The notes beneath the pieces are model-generated. The model searched no databases, was not told where the DNA came from, and was given only the letters and a program-made list of their open reading frames with translations. A program made the translations under genes and the position numbers. Below, piece after piece: positions 37,601-41,540 of a DNA stretch of 64,000 bases (position 1 is its first letter; each line of letters starts with the position of its first letter). Source of the stretch: Siphlonurus alternatus (lineage: Eukaryota > Arthropoda > Insecta > Ephemeroptera > Siphlonuridae); assembly GCA_949825025.1 (NCBI GenBank), contig OX463782.1, positions 32,955,351 to 33,019,350 of the forward strand. Direction: 5' to 3'.

Positions 37601-38313
37601 GAACCGGAATCCGCGATCCATGGAGCGGGAAGTTTATCGCGGAACCAGGATCCGGGATCCAGATCCTCGTACGTTTTTCGCCGAACCTGGATCCGCGATC
37701 CATGGAGCGGGAAGTTTATCGCGGAACAATGATCCGGGATCCAGATCCTCGAACGTTTTTCTCGGAACCTGGATCCGGGATCCAGATCCTTGAACGTTTT
37801 TCGCGGAATCTGGATCCCGGATCCAGATCCTCGATTGTTTTCCGCGGATCTTTCGCGGATCTGGATCCGTGAACGTTCTCGGAACCGAGCCCTGATTTCA
37901 ACCTTTATATTTCAAACCTTCTATATTTGCGCAAATAATCTTGGCAATAGTTGAACACTTTAATTCTTTAGCCAAATTTAAATTAAATAATTTTAATTAA
38001 TGTACACCTCGGGCCAGAACAAATGTTACCTTTTCTCGAATTTATTGCAACAAAGTCTATGGAAGCAAGGTGCTGGAATTTGAACTTTTTTTGGGAGGGA
38101 TAACATTTGCTCTTAACTGCAAGTCTCTTTGTCTCTTCTAGCAAATCAGTCAGGGGTAACGCTCGTGCTGACCAGAGGTGTACATAAAGCTTGTTAATTG
38201 GCTTACGTAAATGGACATTACGTGTTTTGTAGCGTACTTACAGCGTGTTGAGTTCTTTGAGGTTTTGGAACGTGTTGGGCTGAATGTCCTTGATCTTGTT
38301 AAACCGTAGATCC
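293..38313 (-). CDS. Pxn: peroxidasin gene, 20 visible coding exons, both ends missing
   Basis: Joined coding segments, in transcription order: 38313-38242, 31198-31127, 21923-21852, 19136-19065, 18721-18650, 13926-13855, 11464-11301, 8945-8828, 7835-7669, 7013-6865, 6779-6659, 6100-5939, 5721-5451, 4786-4665, 4286-4017, 3953-3720, 2939-2732, 1648-1456, 1391-1074, 532-293. Every junction has GT/AG and the phases agree throughout, giving about 1,056 codons. The domain order (LRRs, LRRCT, four Ig, haem peroxidase) is diagnostic of peroxidasin, a secreted haem peroxidase of basement membranes that oxidises bromide and forms sulfilimine cross-links in collagen IV (family knowledge). Missing: the 5' signal peptide and LRRNT, not found right of 38313, and the 3' third of the peroxidase domain with any C-terminal von Willebrand C domain, beyond position 1. 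No frameshift or in-frame stop was seen, so the gene looks intact. Six LRRs are encoded, where I recall five for the vertebrate protein. Confidence 0.95.
533..1073 (-). other. peroxidasin intron
   Basis: AT-rich intron with short T-runs and no recognisable element. Confidence 0.8.
1074..1391 (-). CDS. Pxn: peroxidasin visible exon 19: catalytic Arg and haem-linked Glu
   Basis: Encodes [29 protein letters not shown], then [31 protein letters not shown] and [15 protein letters not shown]. In RANEQ the Arg codon (1203-1205) matches catalytic Arg239 and the Glu codon (1194-1196) haem ester Glu242 of myeloperoxidase. Gln stands where myeloperoxidase has the sulfonium Met243, as is normal for peroxidasin. 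Acceptor ATCCTCAG, donor GTATATATTT. Confidence 0.97.
1456..1648 (-). CDS. Pxn: peroxidasin visible exon 18: calcium-binding loop
   Basis: Encodes [20 protein letters not shown], then [17 protein letters not shown] and [17 protein letters not shown]. The TSFIDAS stretch matches the Thr-x-Phe-x-Asp-x-Ser calcium loop of animal haem peroxidases. [10 protein letters not shown] is nearly invariant in the family. Acceptor TATTTACAG, donor GTATACTCAT. The intron after it is only 64 bp. Confidence 0.96.
1649..2731 (-). other. peroxidasin intron with a MITE-like element
   Basis: AT-rich intron containing a 27-base T-run (about 1705-1731) and the inverted-repeat element at 2046-2311. Nothing coding was seen. 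Confidence 0.8.
2046..2311. mobile_element. MITE-like element with 30-bp perfect terminal inverted repeats
   Basis: CTACGTTTACATGATGGTGT begins at 2046 and its exact complement ends at 2311; the perfect arms are 30 bp. Inside are two further hairpins: ATTCTTATGAGG pairing with CCTCATAAGAAT, and a repeat of the terminal motif next to its complement near 2262-2306. It has no coding capacity. No target-site duplication was recognised. Confidence 0.75.
2732..2939 (-). CDS. Pxn: peroxidasin visible exon 17: distal haem helix (Asp, His)
   Basis: Encodes [19 protein letters not shown], then [18 protein letters not shown] and [22 protein letters not shown] is the distal haem helix: the Asp codon (2800-2802) corresponds to the haem ester-linked Asp94 of myeloperoxidase and the His codon (2797-2799) to the catalytic His95. 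Acceptor TTTTTCTTGCAG, donor GTGAGTTCAA. The end is shorter in cysteines than in the vertebrate sequence I recall (HCSNVCSNDPPC there). Confidence 0.96.
3489..3570 (+). mobile_element. 60-bp retroelement tail with 11-bp target-site duplication
   Basis: The insert 3500-3559 contains CATACATGACCAAAATGTGT followed by CAATTGCC and a tail of four AATC units. It is flanked by AAACTCTCAGC at 3489-3499 and 3560-3570. The same core occurs at 3651, 10843 and 36585. Its short length, common 3' end and simple-repeat tail suggest a severely 5'-truncated non-LTR retroelement or SINE copy. Confidence 0.75.
3639..3712 (+). mobile_element. 50-bp retroelement tail beside the exon 3720-3953 donor
   Basis: Insert 3651-3700 (CATACATGACCAAAATGTGT, then CAATTGCCCCAAAATA and CCAA repeats). 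Flanks are ATAAACATTACG at 3639-3650 and ATAAACATTATG at 3701-3712, a 12-bp duplication with one difference. The right flank starts at intron position +8 of the splice donor at 3718-3719. Confidence 0.75.
3720..3953 (-). CDS. Pxn: peroxidasin visible exon 16: peroxidase domain, N-terminal part
   Basis: Encodes [20 protein letters not shown], then [20 protein letters not shown] and [19 protein letters not shown] up to ENGFNLPIG. The motif YRTxDGTCNNLxHPxWGAS is a hallmark of animal haem peroxidases, at the start of the catalytic fold. Acceptor TTAATTACAG, donor GTAAGTGCAT. A short retroelement insertion begins 8 nt into the following intron (3651-3712), but the donor itself is intact. Confidence 0.96.
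4017..4286 (-). CDS. Pxn: peroxidasin visible exon 15: linker into the peroxidase domain
   Basis: Encodes [35 protein letters not shown], then [20 protein letters not shown] and further to NLTGH. AVDRAxNxTxxxLF and the LLxxxRYP motif are the conserved entry into the peroxidasin catalytic domain. Acceptor ATGCTGCAG, donor GTATGAAGTT. Human numbering suggests that this region leads to the trimerisation linker; I cannot confirm the relevant cysteine. Confidence 0.95.
4287..4664 (-). other. peroxidasin intron
   Basis: AT-rich; nothing recognisable. Confidence 0.8.
4665..4786 (-). CDS. Pxn: peroxidasin visible exon 14: Ig domain 4, second half
   Basis: Encodes [20 protein letters not shown], then [29 protein letters not shown] gives the second cysteine of Ig4. 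VSN before QDS is not a sequon, but NVS is a possible one. Acceptor ATGTTTCAG, donor GTAAAATAAT. It ends after one base of a Gly codon. Confidence 0.94.
4787..5450 (-). other. peroxidasin intron with TA microsatellite
   Basis: AT-rich intron with a (TA)n run at about 5107-5140 and no other feature. Confidence 0.8.
5451..5721 (-). CDS. Pxn: peroxidasin visible exon 13: end of Ig 3 and start of Ig 4
   Basis: The 271-nt exon encodes [20 protein letters not shown] (end of Ig3), a linker with [13 protein letters not shown], then the Ig4 first half with [19 protein letters not shown] and DEDARH. It therefore spans a domain border, unlike the other Ig exons. Acceptor CTATTATTAG, donor GTAAATAATC. 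It ends in phase 2. Confidence 0.95.
5939..6100 (-). CDS. Pxn: peroxidasin visible exon 12: Ig domain 3, first half
   Basis: Encodes [19 protein letters not shown], then [20 protein letters not shown] and NVALLANG. The first cysteine and core Trp of Ig3 are present. RNETV offers an N-glycosylation sequon. Acceptor GACCTCCAG, donor GTGAGCAAAA. The upstream intron side carries a run of TGACC-type repeats (6105-6158) that doubles as a pyrimidine tract. Confidence 0.94.
6101..6658 (-). other. peroxidasin intron
   Basis: Next to the acceptor (6101-6160) lies a GC-richer stretch with repeated AGGTCA half-sites; the remainder is plain AT-rich sequence. Confidence 0.75.
6105..6158 (+). promoter_or_regulatory. 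cluster of AGGTCA nuclear-receptor half-sites (DR1-like)
   Basis: AGGTCAAAGTTCA at 6105-6117 and AGGTCAAAGGTCA at 6146-6158 are both direct repeats with one-base spacing, with TCAAGGTCA overlaps around 6116-6124 and 6144-6151. DR1 is the known binding pattern of HNF4- and RXR/USP-type receptors, and TCAAGGTCA of FTZ-F1/ERR-type. On the transcribed strand the same bases form the pyrimidine tract of the acceptor at 6101-6102, which may be their only role. Confidence 0.3.
6659..6779 (-). CDS. Pxn: peroxidasin visible exon 11: Ig domain 2, second half
   Basis: Encodes [20 protein letters not shown], then [10 protein letters not shown] and [16 protein letters not shown] is the F-strand signature with the second Ig2 cysteine. 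Acceptor TTTATAG, donor GTAAGTTATA. Its codon use is AT-rich compared with the neighbouring GC-rich Ig exons, as in the LRR exons. Confidence 0.94.
6865..7013 (-). CDS. Pxn: peroxidasin visible exon 10: Ig domain 2, first half
   Basis: Encodes [19 protein letters not shown], then [19 protein letters not shown] and PSDRVK. The Cys in ISCEVAG and the Trp in VSWTRDG are the Ig2 core residues. Acceptor TGCCGCAG, donor GTCAGTTAGT. It joins in phase 0 to VTANGTL. The intron after it is only 85 bp. Confidence 0.95.
7014..7668 (-). other. peroxidasin intron
   Basis: AT-rich, with a short (TA)n run near 7422-7440; nothing else seen. Confidence 0.8.
7669..7835 (-). CDS. Pxn: peroxidasin visible exon 9: Ig domain 1, second half
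   Basis: Encodes [20 protein letters not shown] and then the F-strand motif [14 protein letters not shown], which supplies the second cysteine and the Tyr corner of Ig1. Acceptor TATTTCAG, donor GTGAGTGTGA. The Ig1-Ig2 linker (VSGTT) is split over the next junction. Confidence 0.95.
7836..8827 (-). other. peroxidasin intron
   Basis: AT-rich with several T- and A-runs; no coding segment or repeat family recognised. Confidence 0.8.
8828..8945 (-). CDS. Pxn: peroxidasin visible exon 8: Ig domain 1, first half
   Basis: Encodes [20 protein letters not shown], then the B-strand Cys in [11 protein letters not shown] and the C-strand Trp in IVWLRN. These are the first cysteine and core tryptophan of an I-set Ig fold. 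Acceptor GTGCCCACAG, donor GTGAGATAAC. It ends in phase 2 and splices into SNEVSFSD at 7835. Confidence 0.95.
9025..9179. mobile_element. palindromic element containing TATGGCGGCCAT
   Basis: The left arm GCGCACTTGCAGTGAAACCG, followed by TATGGCGGCCATA, pairs with the right arm TATGGCCGCCATACGG...GCAAGTGCGC. The right arm is longer because GGTTTCACT occurs twice. The loop is GC-rich. It shares TATGGCCGCC and CAAGTGCGC with 10986-11172. Confidence 0.65.
10541..10604 (-). repeat. 28S rRNA-derived fragment, copy B
   Basis: On the minus strand it reads GGTCTGGGTATGAGCCTGCC, then TGGAGCCACCGTGGTGAAAA, then TCTTGGTGGT. This matches the conserved 28S segment around GGTGCAGATCTTGGTGGTAG that I recall from animals. 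A longer copy of the same segment is at 38584-38674. It is not a functional rRNA gene. Confidence 0.6.
10827..10913 (-). mobile_element. 55-bp retroelement tail with perfect 16-bp target-site duplication
   Basis: CCGCGTTATCATTCAA occurs at 10827-10842 and 10898-10913. Between them lies the reverse complement of the tail family: GTTGGTTGGTTGG, then TATTTTGGGGCAATTGACAC and ATTTTGGTCATGTATG. The long perfect duplication is what target-primed reverse transcription leaves behind. Confidence 0.85.
10986..11172. mobile_element. MITE-like element with 19-bp terminal inverted repeats
   Basis: AAGGTGGATTTTCATGAGC at 10986 pairs with GCTCATGTAAATCCACCTT ending at 11172, with one mismatch. The interior is GC-rich and includes ATATGGCCGCCAATGG and CAGCAAGTGCGC, shared with 9025-9179. 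No target-site duplication was identified. Confidence 0.65.
11301..11464 (-). CDS. Pxn: peroxidasin visible exon 7: LRR C-terminal cap
   Basis: The 164-nt exon encodes [20 protein letters not shown], then a Gln/Ala-rich stretch with TCQQP and a final DDFHC. The four cysteines (CDC pair, one in TCQQP, one in FHC) are the LRRCT signature that caps the LRR solenoid. Acceptor TTTTCACAG, donor GTAAGTAATC. The last base pairs with the first two of the Ig1 exon to make a Lys codon. Confidence 0.95.
11465..13854 (-). other. peroxidasin intron with a fold-back element at its start
   Basis: AT-rich; the first 400 bp after the donor are occupied by the inverted repeat at 13443-13836. No coding sequence seen. 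Confidence 0.8.
13443..13836. mobile_element. 394-bp fold-back element next to a splice donor
   Basis: Long arms: AATAGACAATAATGGTTGCA at 13443 pairs with TGCAACCATTATTGTCTATT ending at 13836. Inner arms include GGTGGTACACCTGATGGGAC and its near complement. The centre carries two direct copies of GCTGTGATTGGCTGTTGATG, with TGACGTCA-like sites. Parts of the arms (GGGAACTA... with T-runs) resemble 22484-22807. Confidence 0.75.
13855..13926 (-). CDS. Pxn: peroxidasin visible exon 6: last LRR
   Basis: A 72-nt exon encoding [15 protein letters not shown] followed by MVSLKRL, the last LRR before the cap. Acceptor CCATCCAG, donor GTGAGTATTA. The intron just after the donor is entered within 20 nt by a 394-bp fold-back element (13443-13836). 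The split Leu codon continues into RLDSNAL of the next exon. Confidence 0.93.
14381..14883. mobile_element. imperfect fold-back element of about 500 bp
   Basis: The left CAATGGGGTACTGACC pairs with GGTCAGTATCCCATTTG on the right. Inner arm segments around 14500 (ATATGAATTTTTAAAAC, GACGTCATAGCATTGAATC) pair with 14705-14780. The arms have diverged, so it is older than the others. Confidence 0.6.
16284..16410. mobile_element. palindromic MITE, TGTACACTCGTCGCC family, copy 1
   Basis: TGTACACTCGTCGCC at the left end pairs with GGCGACGAGTGTACA at the right; the arms extend through AATTTCCCTTTGCGG and include CACCATGCC. A related copy is at 61392-61511. Confidence 0.75.
16790..17124. mobile_element. 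fold-back element with four TGACGTCA sites
   Basis: The left arm starts TAAAGGCATAC and the right arm ends GTATGCCTTTA. The arms include GATGCAGCTGCATGAGCGGG and AAGGACCTGCATCC complements. TGACGTCA occurs twice on each side of a short centre with TATGGCCGCG. Confidence 0.7.
18160..18649. repeat. 56-bp tandem repeat, about 9 copies, carrying splice-donor motifs
   Basis: AATTTACTTACAAAATAATT starts at 18190, 18246, 18302, 18358, 18414, 18471, 18527 and 18583; the ninth (18639) runs into the true donor of the exon at 18650-18721. The period is 56 bp (one 57). On the minus strand each unit contains TTTGTAAGTAAATTAGAT, the same sequence as the real donor. The array clearly arose from the intron start. 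Confidence 0.95.
18650..18721 (-). CDS. Pxn: peroxidasin visible exon 5: extra LRR, probable duplicate of exon 4
   Basis: A 72-nt open segment encoding [15 protein letters not shown] followed by MSLLERL, a good LRR with the same length and phase as the other LRR exons. It resembles the exon at 19065-19136 at both ends (YLHFN and LERL). The donor is strong (GTAAGTAAAT), but the acceptor is weak: CATGCATCAAAAG has almost no pyrimidine tract. Since both exons carry identical phases, the transcript could contain both (six LRRs), either one, or this one could be rarely used. That it is a functional exon is inferred from the intact coding sequence. Confidence 0.8.
18722..19064 (-). other. short intron between the duplicated LRR exons
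   Basis: 343 bp. ACAAACATAGACTTAACTAA occurs twice (about 18742 and 18779), a tandem duplication of roughly 37 bp upstream of the weak acceptor. It also has a short (CAG)n-like run at 18892-18906. Confidence 0.85.
19065..19136 (-). CDS. Pxn: peroxidasin visible exon 4: LRR 4
   Basis: A 72-nt exon encoding [15 protein letters not shown] followed by LPSLERL. Acceptor TTTGCAG, donor GTAAGTAAAT. YLHFN is characteristic of the fourth peroxidasin LRR. The next exon, only 343 bp downstream, encodes a second YLHFN repeat with the same phase and the same donor context (AGATT, then GTAAGTAAATTA), which points to a local exon duplication. Confidence 0.92.
19137..21851 (-). other. peroxidasin intron
   Basis: AT-rich with TA-rich microsatellite at 19414-19455 and A/T runs. 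No coding segment or repeat family recognised. Confidence 0.8.
21852..21923 (-). CDS. Pxn: peroxidasin visible exon 3: LRR 3
   Basis: A 72-nt exon encoding [15 protein letters not shown] followed by LNKLEQL, the third LRR. Acceptor TTCTTTAG with a good pyrimidine stretch, donor GTGAGTATTT. YLYKN is typical of the third peroxidasin LRR. Confidence 0.93.
22041..22327. repeat. (CT)n microsatellite, imperfect
   Basis: About 290 bp of CTCTCT with interspersed TTC and ATC interruptions. It makes spurious Ser/Leu or Arg/Glu open frames on both strands. Confidence 0.97.
22484..22807. mobile_element. fold-back element of about 320 bp
   Basis: TAGAGTATCGTCCTCAA followed by T-run and TTGCAGAAATGGATAGAGG pairs with CCTCTATCCATTTCTGCAA, A-run and TTGAGGTCAATACTCCA. 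Inner arms contain GTGACGTCA-like sites on both sides of the centre. It resembles 13443-13836 in arm layout. Confidence 0.75.
26143..26307. mobile_element. short element with TCGGACTGG / CCAGTCCGA ends
   Basis: GGGTCGGACTGG at the left and GGCCAGTCCGAGCC at the right form short terminal inverted repeats. The interior is GC-rich, with AGGGCCTACT repeated four times in variants. Similar GGTCGGACTGG-ended repeats are common in animal genomes (recalled, not searched). Confidence 0.55.
26375..26475. repeat. AAT/ATT trinucleotide microsatellite
   Basis: Runs of AAT interspersed with CTATT. Confidence 0.9.
27495..27691. mobile_element. 197-bp hairpin with repeated arms
   Basis: CCCTTGTCCGCAATAATGAG begins the left arm and its complement ends at 27691. 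Each arm holds three variants of GCAATAATGAGCTRTCTGCT, and the arms are almost perfectly complementary around a short loop near 27590. Confidence 0.8.
28037..28177. mobile_element. palindromic MITE, GGGCATTCACAAAG family, with TATTA duplication
   Basis: AGGGGCATTCTCAAAGCCTT pairs with AAGACTTTGTGAATGACCCT. TATTA flanks both sides (28032-28036, 28178-28182), a likely 5-bp target-site duplication. Related elements are at 51547-51712 and 61662-61764. Confidence 0.75.
28591..28661. repeat. (TA)n microsatellite
   Basis: Two long TA runs separated by one ATTAT interruption. Confidence 0.97.
30329..30713. mobile_element. TTAA-flanked MITE, GGTAGAGATAA family, copy 1
   Basis: TTAA precedes GGTAGAGATAACGCC and follows GGCGTTATCTTTATC. 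The arms contain GATCAGCTGTTC, GATTAACATGTAAAC and TTTTTTGAGAGGCA with complements. TTAA on both sides is the piggyBac-type target signature. The second copy is at 43966-44377. Confidence 0.75.
31127..31198 (-). CDS. Pxn: peroxidasin visible exon 2: LRR 2
   Basis: A 72-nt exon encoding one [18 protein letters not shown] followed by LREMKHL. Acceptor TTCCAG, donor GTAAGTATAT. It has the same phase as its neighbours, so it could be skipped without changing frame. Introns on both sides are about 7 to 9 kb. LLNNN at the start matches the second LRR of known peroxidasins. Confidence 0.93.
36585..36632 (-). mobile_element. short retroelement tail, copy 4
   Basis: GATTGATTGATTGGTTGG, then TATTTTGGGGAAATTGACAC and ATTTTGGTCATGTAT. 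It is the reverse orientation of the 3500/3651 copies. No clear flanking duplication. Confidence 0.7.
36777..37062. repeat. 41-bp satellite in 123-bp higher-order units, left block
   Basis: TCCGCGAACG recurs at 36778, 36901 and 37024, a 123-bp period that is three diverged 41-bp units. The units share CGCGGAACC and GGATCCGGGATCC. Since 123 is a multiple of three, the block stays open in several frames, but I do not consider it coding. Confidence 0.92.
37102..37493 (+). pseudogene. hAT-family transposase fragment, broken
   Basis: Read in one frame from 37102 it gives [20 protein letters not shown], one stop after HPELK, then [20 protein letters not shown] and later [12 protein letters not shown] and [20 protein letters not shown] (from the RWNSTYDM motif), EW..V.EIV..L.P and the LDPRF motif are hallmarks of hAT transposases of the ZBED type. 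Both ends are missing. It is embedded between two satellite blocks, and the right block begins 4 bases after the last recognisable codon. Confidence 0.75.
37497..37880. repeat. 41-bp satellite in 82- and 41-bp units, right block
   Basis: AGATCCTCG-type starts are at 37497, 37579, 37661, 37743, 37784 and 37825: spacings 82, 82, 82, 41, 41. The unit reads AGATCCTCGAACGTTTTTCG then CGGAACCTGGATCC and GGGATCC. It is the same satellite as 36777-37062. Confidence 0.93.
38242..38313 (-). CDS. Pxn: peroxidasin visible exon 1: LRR 1
   Basis: A 72-nt exon encoding one 24-residue leucine-rich repeat that begins [12 protein letters not shown] and ends LKELNTL. The acceptor reads TTCACAG and the donor GTAAGTACGC. 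It starts with the third base of a codon and ends after two bases, as all the LRR exons here do. DLRFNKI is the highly conserved first LRR of peroxidasins. The preceding exon (LRRNT cap with CxC cysteines and signal peptide) should end in phase 2, but I found no convincing candidate to the right. Confidence 0.93.
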
Positions 38314-38583
38314 CTGTGAACAGAGGAAAACCATTAATTTCATTTAAATCAGCTGTTTTTAATCTAATTACATAAAATCTGATAATGAATTAATTCAGTA
38401 ATGATAAAATCTTCATCAGATCCGTACATAATAATCCATACATATATTATAACATAAATTTCAAAACACTTATTAAATGGCTTAAGTATTAGAAGTTAAC
38501 AAAAAAATTAGTCGTTACATGATGTTTTTTTTTTATGATTTTTCCAAGTAAAGTGAAAATTTAACTTCTTTATAAGTTATAAT

Positions 38584-38674
38584 TTTCTACTGCCACTAAG
38601 ATCTGCACCAACGGCGGCTCCAGGCAGGCTCACGCCCAGACCCTTCAGCGCTCACCGTCGCGACATTGCTACCT
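38584..38674 (-). repeat. 28S rRNA-derived fragment, copy A
   Basis: The minus strand reads CGCGACGGTGAGCGCTGAAG, GGTCTGGGCGTGAGCCTGCC, TGGAGCCGCCGTTGGTGCAG, ATCTTAGTGGCAGTAG. It aligns with the conserved 28S stretch that contains GGTGCAGATCTTGGTGGTAG. It begins and ends abruptly in AT-rich DNA. Copy B (10541-10604) covers the same end and shares the change AGAAAAT for the AGCAAAT I expect in 28S. Confidence 0.7.
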
Positions 38675-38924
38675 ACATTGCACTAAATTTTTTCACATAG
38701 TATATTCTTAATTCAAAGCATTGTTTCCATATATTTGTATAAAAATATATTAAATTTTTTAGCATTTTTATTTAGTAAATAATTCATATTGTCAGAACTT
38801 CTTATATAACTAAAAAATAATAAACACAATATGTATAAATGTTTGACGTAAAAAAAAAAAATCATACGCGTTTGAGTGTTTTATTGCGTTGGTAATAATT
38901 CAGTGCTGGTAAGATATATCGCCG

Positions 38925-39045
38925 TCATGGCGGTGAGGCGTGATTGCTCTCAGACCGGACCGCGAGAACTCGGCGGCCGATCCATCACGCCCGCGAGGGA
39001 ACCGCGGCGGAGTGCCTGGGCTGCCACTACGGACATTGGCTTCCA
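38925..39045. other. GC-rich patch, possibly also rRNA-derived
   Basis: ATATCGCCGTCATGGCGGTG onwards to CTACGGACATTGGC is far more GC-rich than its surroundings and has rRNA-like motifs (CCGTC..GGCGGTGAGGC). Its closeness to the 28S fragment suggests it is another piece of a 28S divergent domain in the opposite orientation. I cannot confirm this without alignment. Confidence 0.35.
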
Positions 39046-40148
39046 AGTTTTTTGATAGAAAAATTGCTTTGCAATATATTAATGCTAAAATTTGACAGCA
39101 TAAAAATAATTTATTGTGAAGGTATATATACAAGAGATATACCCAACTACATAATAAACATATGGGTATACAGTTCGGAAAATAAACAAAATTAATATTA
39201 TTTTTTCTGTTTTATGTATAAAATTTCTCACAACTGACCTCTAAAGTATTACAAGATTTAAAATAAAAAAAAGTCGGATAGAACCCATTTACTTCCTGTT
39301 ACCCCCAAGAGTTTTGTTTGTGCGGTTGAATTAAAAAGTATTTTCACTTCATTTACTGACTCACCAAGATTAATCTACCAAATAAAATACCTTGAGCTGA
39401 ATTTATCTTTCGGATTTATATCCTAGTTTGCACACAAACTTGGCTAGTATGCAACTTTATACGACTTCAATCTGCTCGTTATGGTGCATAAAAAAGACAT
39501 TGAATCCCACATTAATATCCAGTAGTTTGCATAGTCAACAAGTCAAGAATCGATTTTAAAAATTCTGAGTTACATTTCACTTCCTTCATCGATTTTTAAT
39601 AACAAAAAATAAGCTCAAAAGAGTGATGACAGCATATGACGTTCATAATAAAGTGAGAAATAAAAATTGTGAGCATTTCATACACTATATATACAATACC
39701 TCAGTAAAAATATTATTATTTCTTTCGTTCTTAAAAATTACTATAAAGAGAAATATAATACTTTGTGGAGCTATATAGGGTTTATATATTATAAAACAAA
39801 TTTTTTCTTATAGAAAAGCAATGTCTGATTATTTTTCATTCTTTAATATATGAAAATTTTTAATTTTTAATCCATTCAGAAAAAAATACAAGATTTATAA
39901 GATAAAGTAAATAAAATCAATCTGCAAAAACATAGCTTTTTCATGTGGAAGTAAAAAATAAAAGAGCGAAAAGTGAAACACATCATTTGAAATTCAAATT
40001 ATAAATAAACACTTACTGAATTTTAAAGAGATAAAAATAAATTATTTTTTTATCTTTAAAGTATAGAATATATTTTTGTTGTATAAAATAATAATGTATT
40101 GATGTTGATCTAAATAAATATATTTTTTTATATGTAAAAGGTTTGTTA

Positions 40149-40430
40149 TTACATCAGGTAAAGAAGAATATACAAAAGGCAAGGGGTTTCGTTTATGTTC
40201 TCAATTTCACCCTGTACGTCAAAGACTTCAGAAAGGTCAGTTTGACTTGCGGCCGATGTATTACCGTCCACGAATATGAAAGCGCGGTCAAATGTACACT
40301 CTGCATGGAACACCAAAAAACCCGTTCCTCTCTCACACCTGTGCGCCAAGGTCACTCCGTACATAAGCCGGGTCACCAAAGGTCGAACGTAATCATTCGT
40401 TAATAAATCATCAAATGCTCGAGCAAACAT
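40149..40430 (-). CDS. unassigned small ORF, about 93 codons
   Basis: From the Met at 40430 it reads MFARAFDDLLTNDYVRPLVT, then RLMYGVTLAHRCERGTGFLV and further to NINETPC and a stop. Its composition is protein-like and GC-richer than the flanks, unlike most chance ORFs here. I do not recognise it. It could be an exon of another gene, a remnant of a mobile or viral sequence, or chance. It has no splice-site support. Confidence 0.3.
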   Translation of the reverse strand: MFARAFDDLLTNDYVRPLVTRLMYGVTLAHRCERGTGFLVFHAECTFDRAFIFVDGNTSAASQTDLSEVFDVQGEIENINETPCLLYILLYLM

Positions 40431-41280
40431 TATATGAATAATTAACAATACTGAAATTATATTTAATTGTATTATTAAAATCTAGTTTCATTTTGAAGTG
40501 TATAATTAATATGATTATTGTTTTGTTTTTTGTTTTATAATCAAATTTTATTTTGATCATAAAAGTTACAACATTGTATTGTGTAAATGTACATACAGAA
40601 ATTACTTAAATTTAAATAAATATTAATTATAAACATAAAATTATTATATTATATAATATTTATTCAAACATTTCAATAATAAAATTTACAATCAATTAAT
40701 ATTTTGAAATTAGATGCAGAACATATAGTTAATTCGGGCTTTTTGTTCCTCTTTTCCTTTTCATTTAGACTTTTTGCATGAAATTTTTCTGTAATTTATC
40801 TTATTTTTGTTCAATAAAACGTTTATGTTATATTTGATCATTTGATATTAAAAATCGAAGCTGTTTAATTTAAATAAAAATAAATCTAACGAGAGGTGTT
40901 GAAAATAAATAATTTAAAATTGTAGTCTTTAACTTTATGTTATAAGAAGTGATTGACAATTAAATTTAATGCTAGTGTACCAAACACTAAATCATTCCTT
41001 CAAGATTCTCACAACTTTCGAAACGCGTTGCTTTGTAACAAGCACCGTCAGTCTTTTCTTAAAAAATAAACACGTGTATTCCTCAGCAGCTGTCCGGCAG
41101 AATTATCGTCCGAATTATCGTCGTGTCTTTTTGTACAAACACACGGTGTCTTAGTTTATACAGAGGCCGCAAGATCAACCTAGCTCATGAGTTAAGCATC
41201 AAAAAGATGCTTCAGGCACAGATTTGAGGTCTGGATTTTGATTTCCCCTAGGCTATCAAAGTAGCGTTATCATACACAAT

Positions 41281-41540
41281 ATCACACTAAATTTTTAGAT
41301 GCTGAATTGTTTTCAGTACTTTATGTCAGTACAAAATTGCTCCAGTTTCGTCTTACATCCAGCACTTTTGACCTAATAAAACACTTAATCCAAGTACCAA
41401 ATTTGTACTTGGAATAAGTGTTTTATAAGTCAAAAGTGCTGAATGTAAGACGAAACTGGAGAAATTTTGTACTGACTGGAGCAATTTTGTACTGACATAA
41501 AGTACTGAAACCAATTGAGCATCTAAAAATTTAGTGTGAT
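41281..41540. mobile_element. 260-bp palindromic element
   Basis: ATCACACTAAATTTTTAGAT pairs with ATCTAAAAATTTAGTGTGAT. Inner arms include GTCTTACATCCAGCACTTTTGA and its near complement. The right arm has CTGGAG(A/C)AATTTTGTACTGA duplicated in tandem. Confidence 0.8.

Larger units (their letters stand above)
31199..38241 (-). other. large peroxidasin intron
   Basis: Mostly AT-rich. It contains a (TA)n run (32251-32272), a 10-base C-run near 34676, a GC-richer patch at 35820-36010 that I could not assign, a retroelement tail (36585-36632) and the satellite/hAT block (36777-37880). No gene recognised. Confidence 0.75.

Noticed and set aside
37372..37872. 166-codon ORF with RNLDPGS-type repeats
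   Set aside because: Its C-terminal two thirds is the 41-bp satellite; all frames are open because of repeat composition. Only the hAT-like part in another frame has family motifs.
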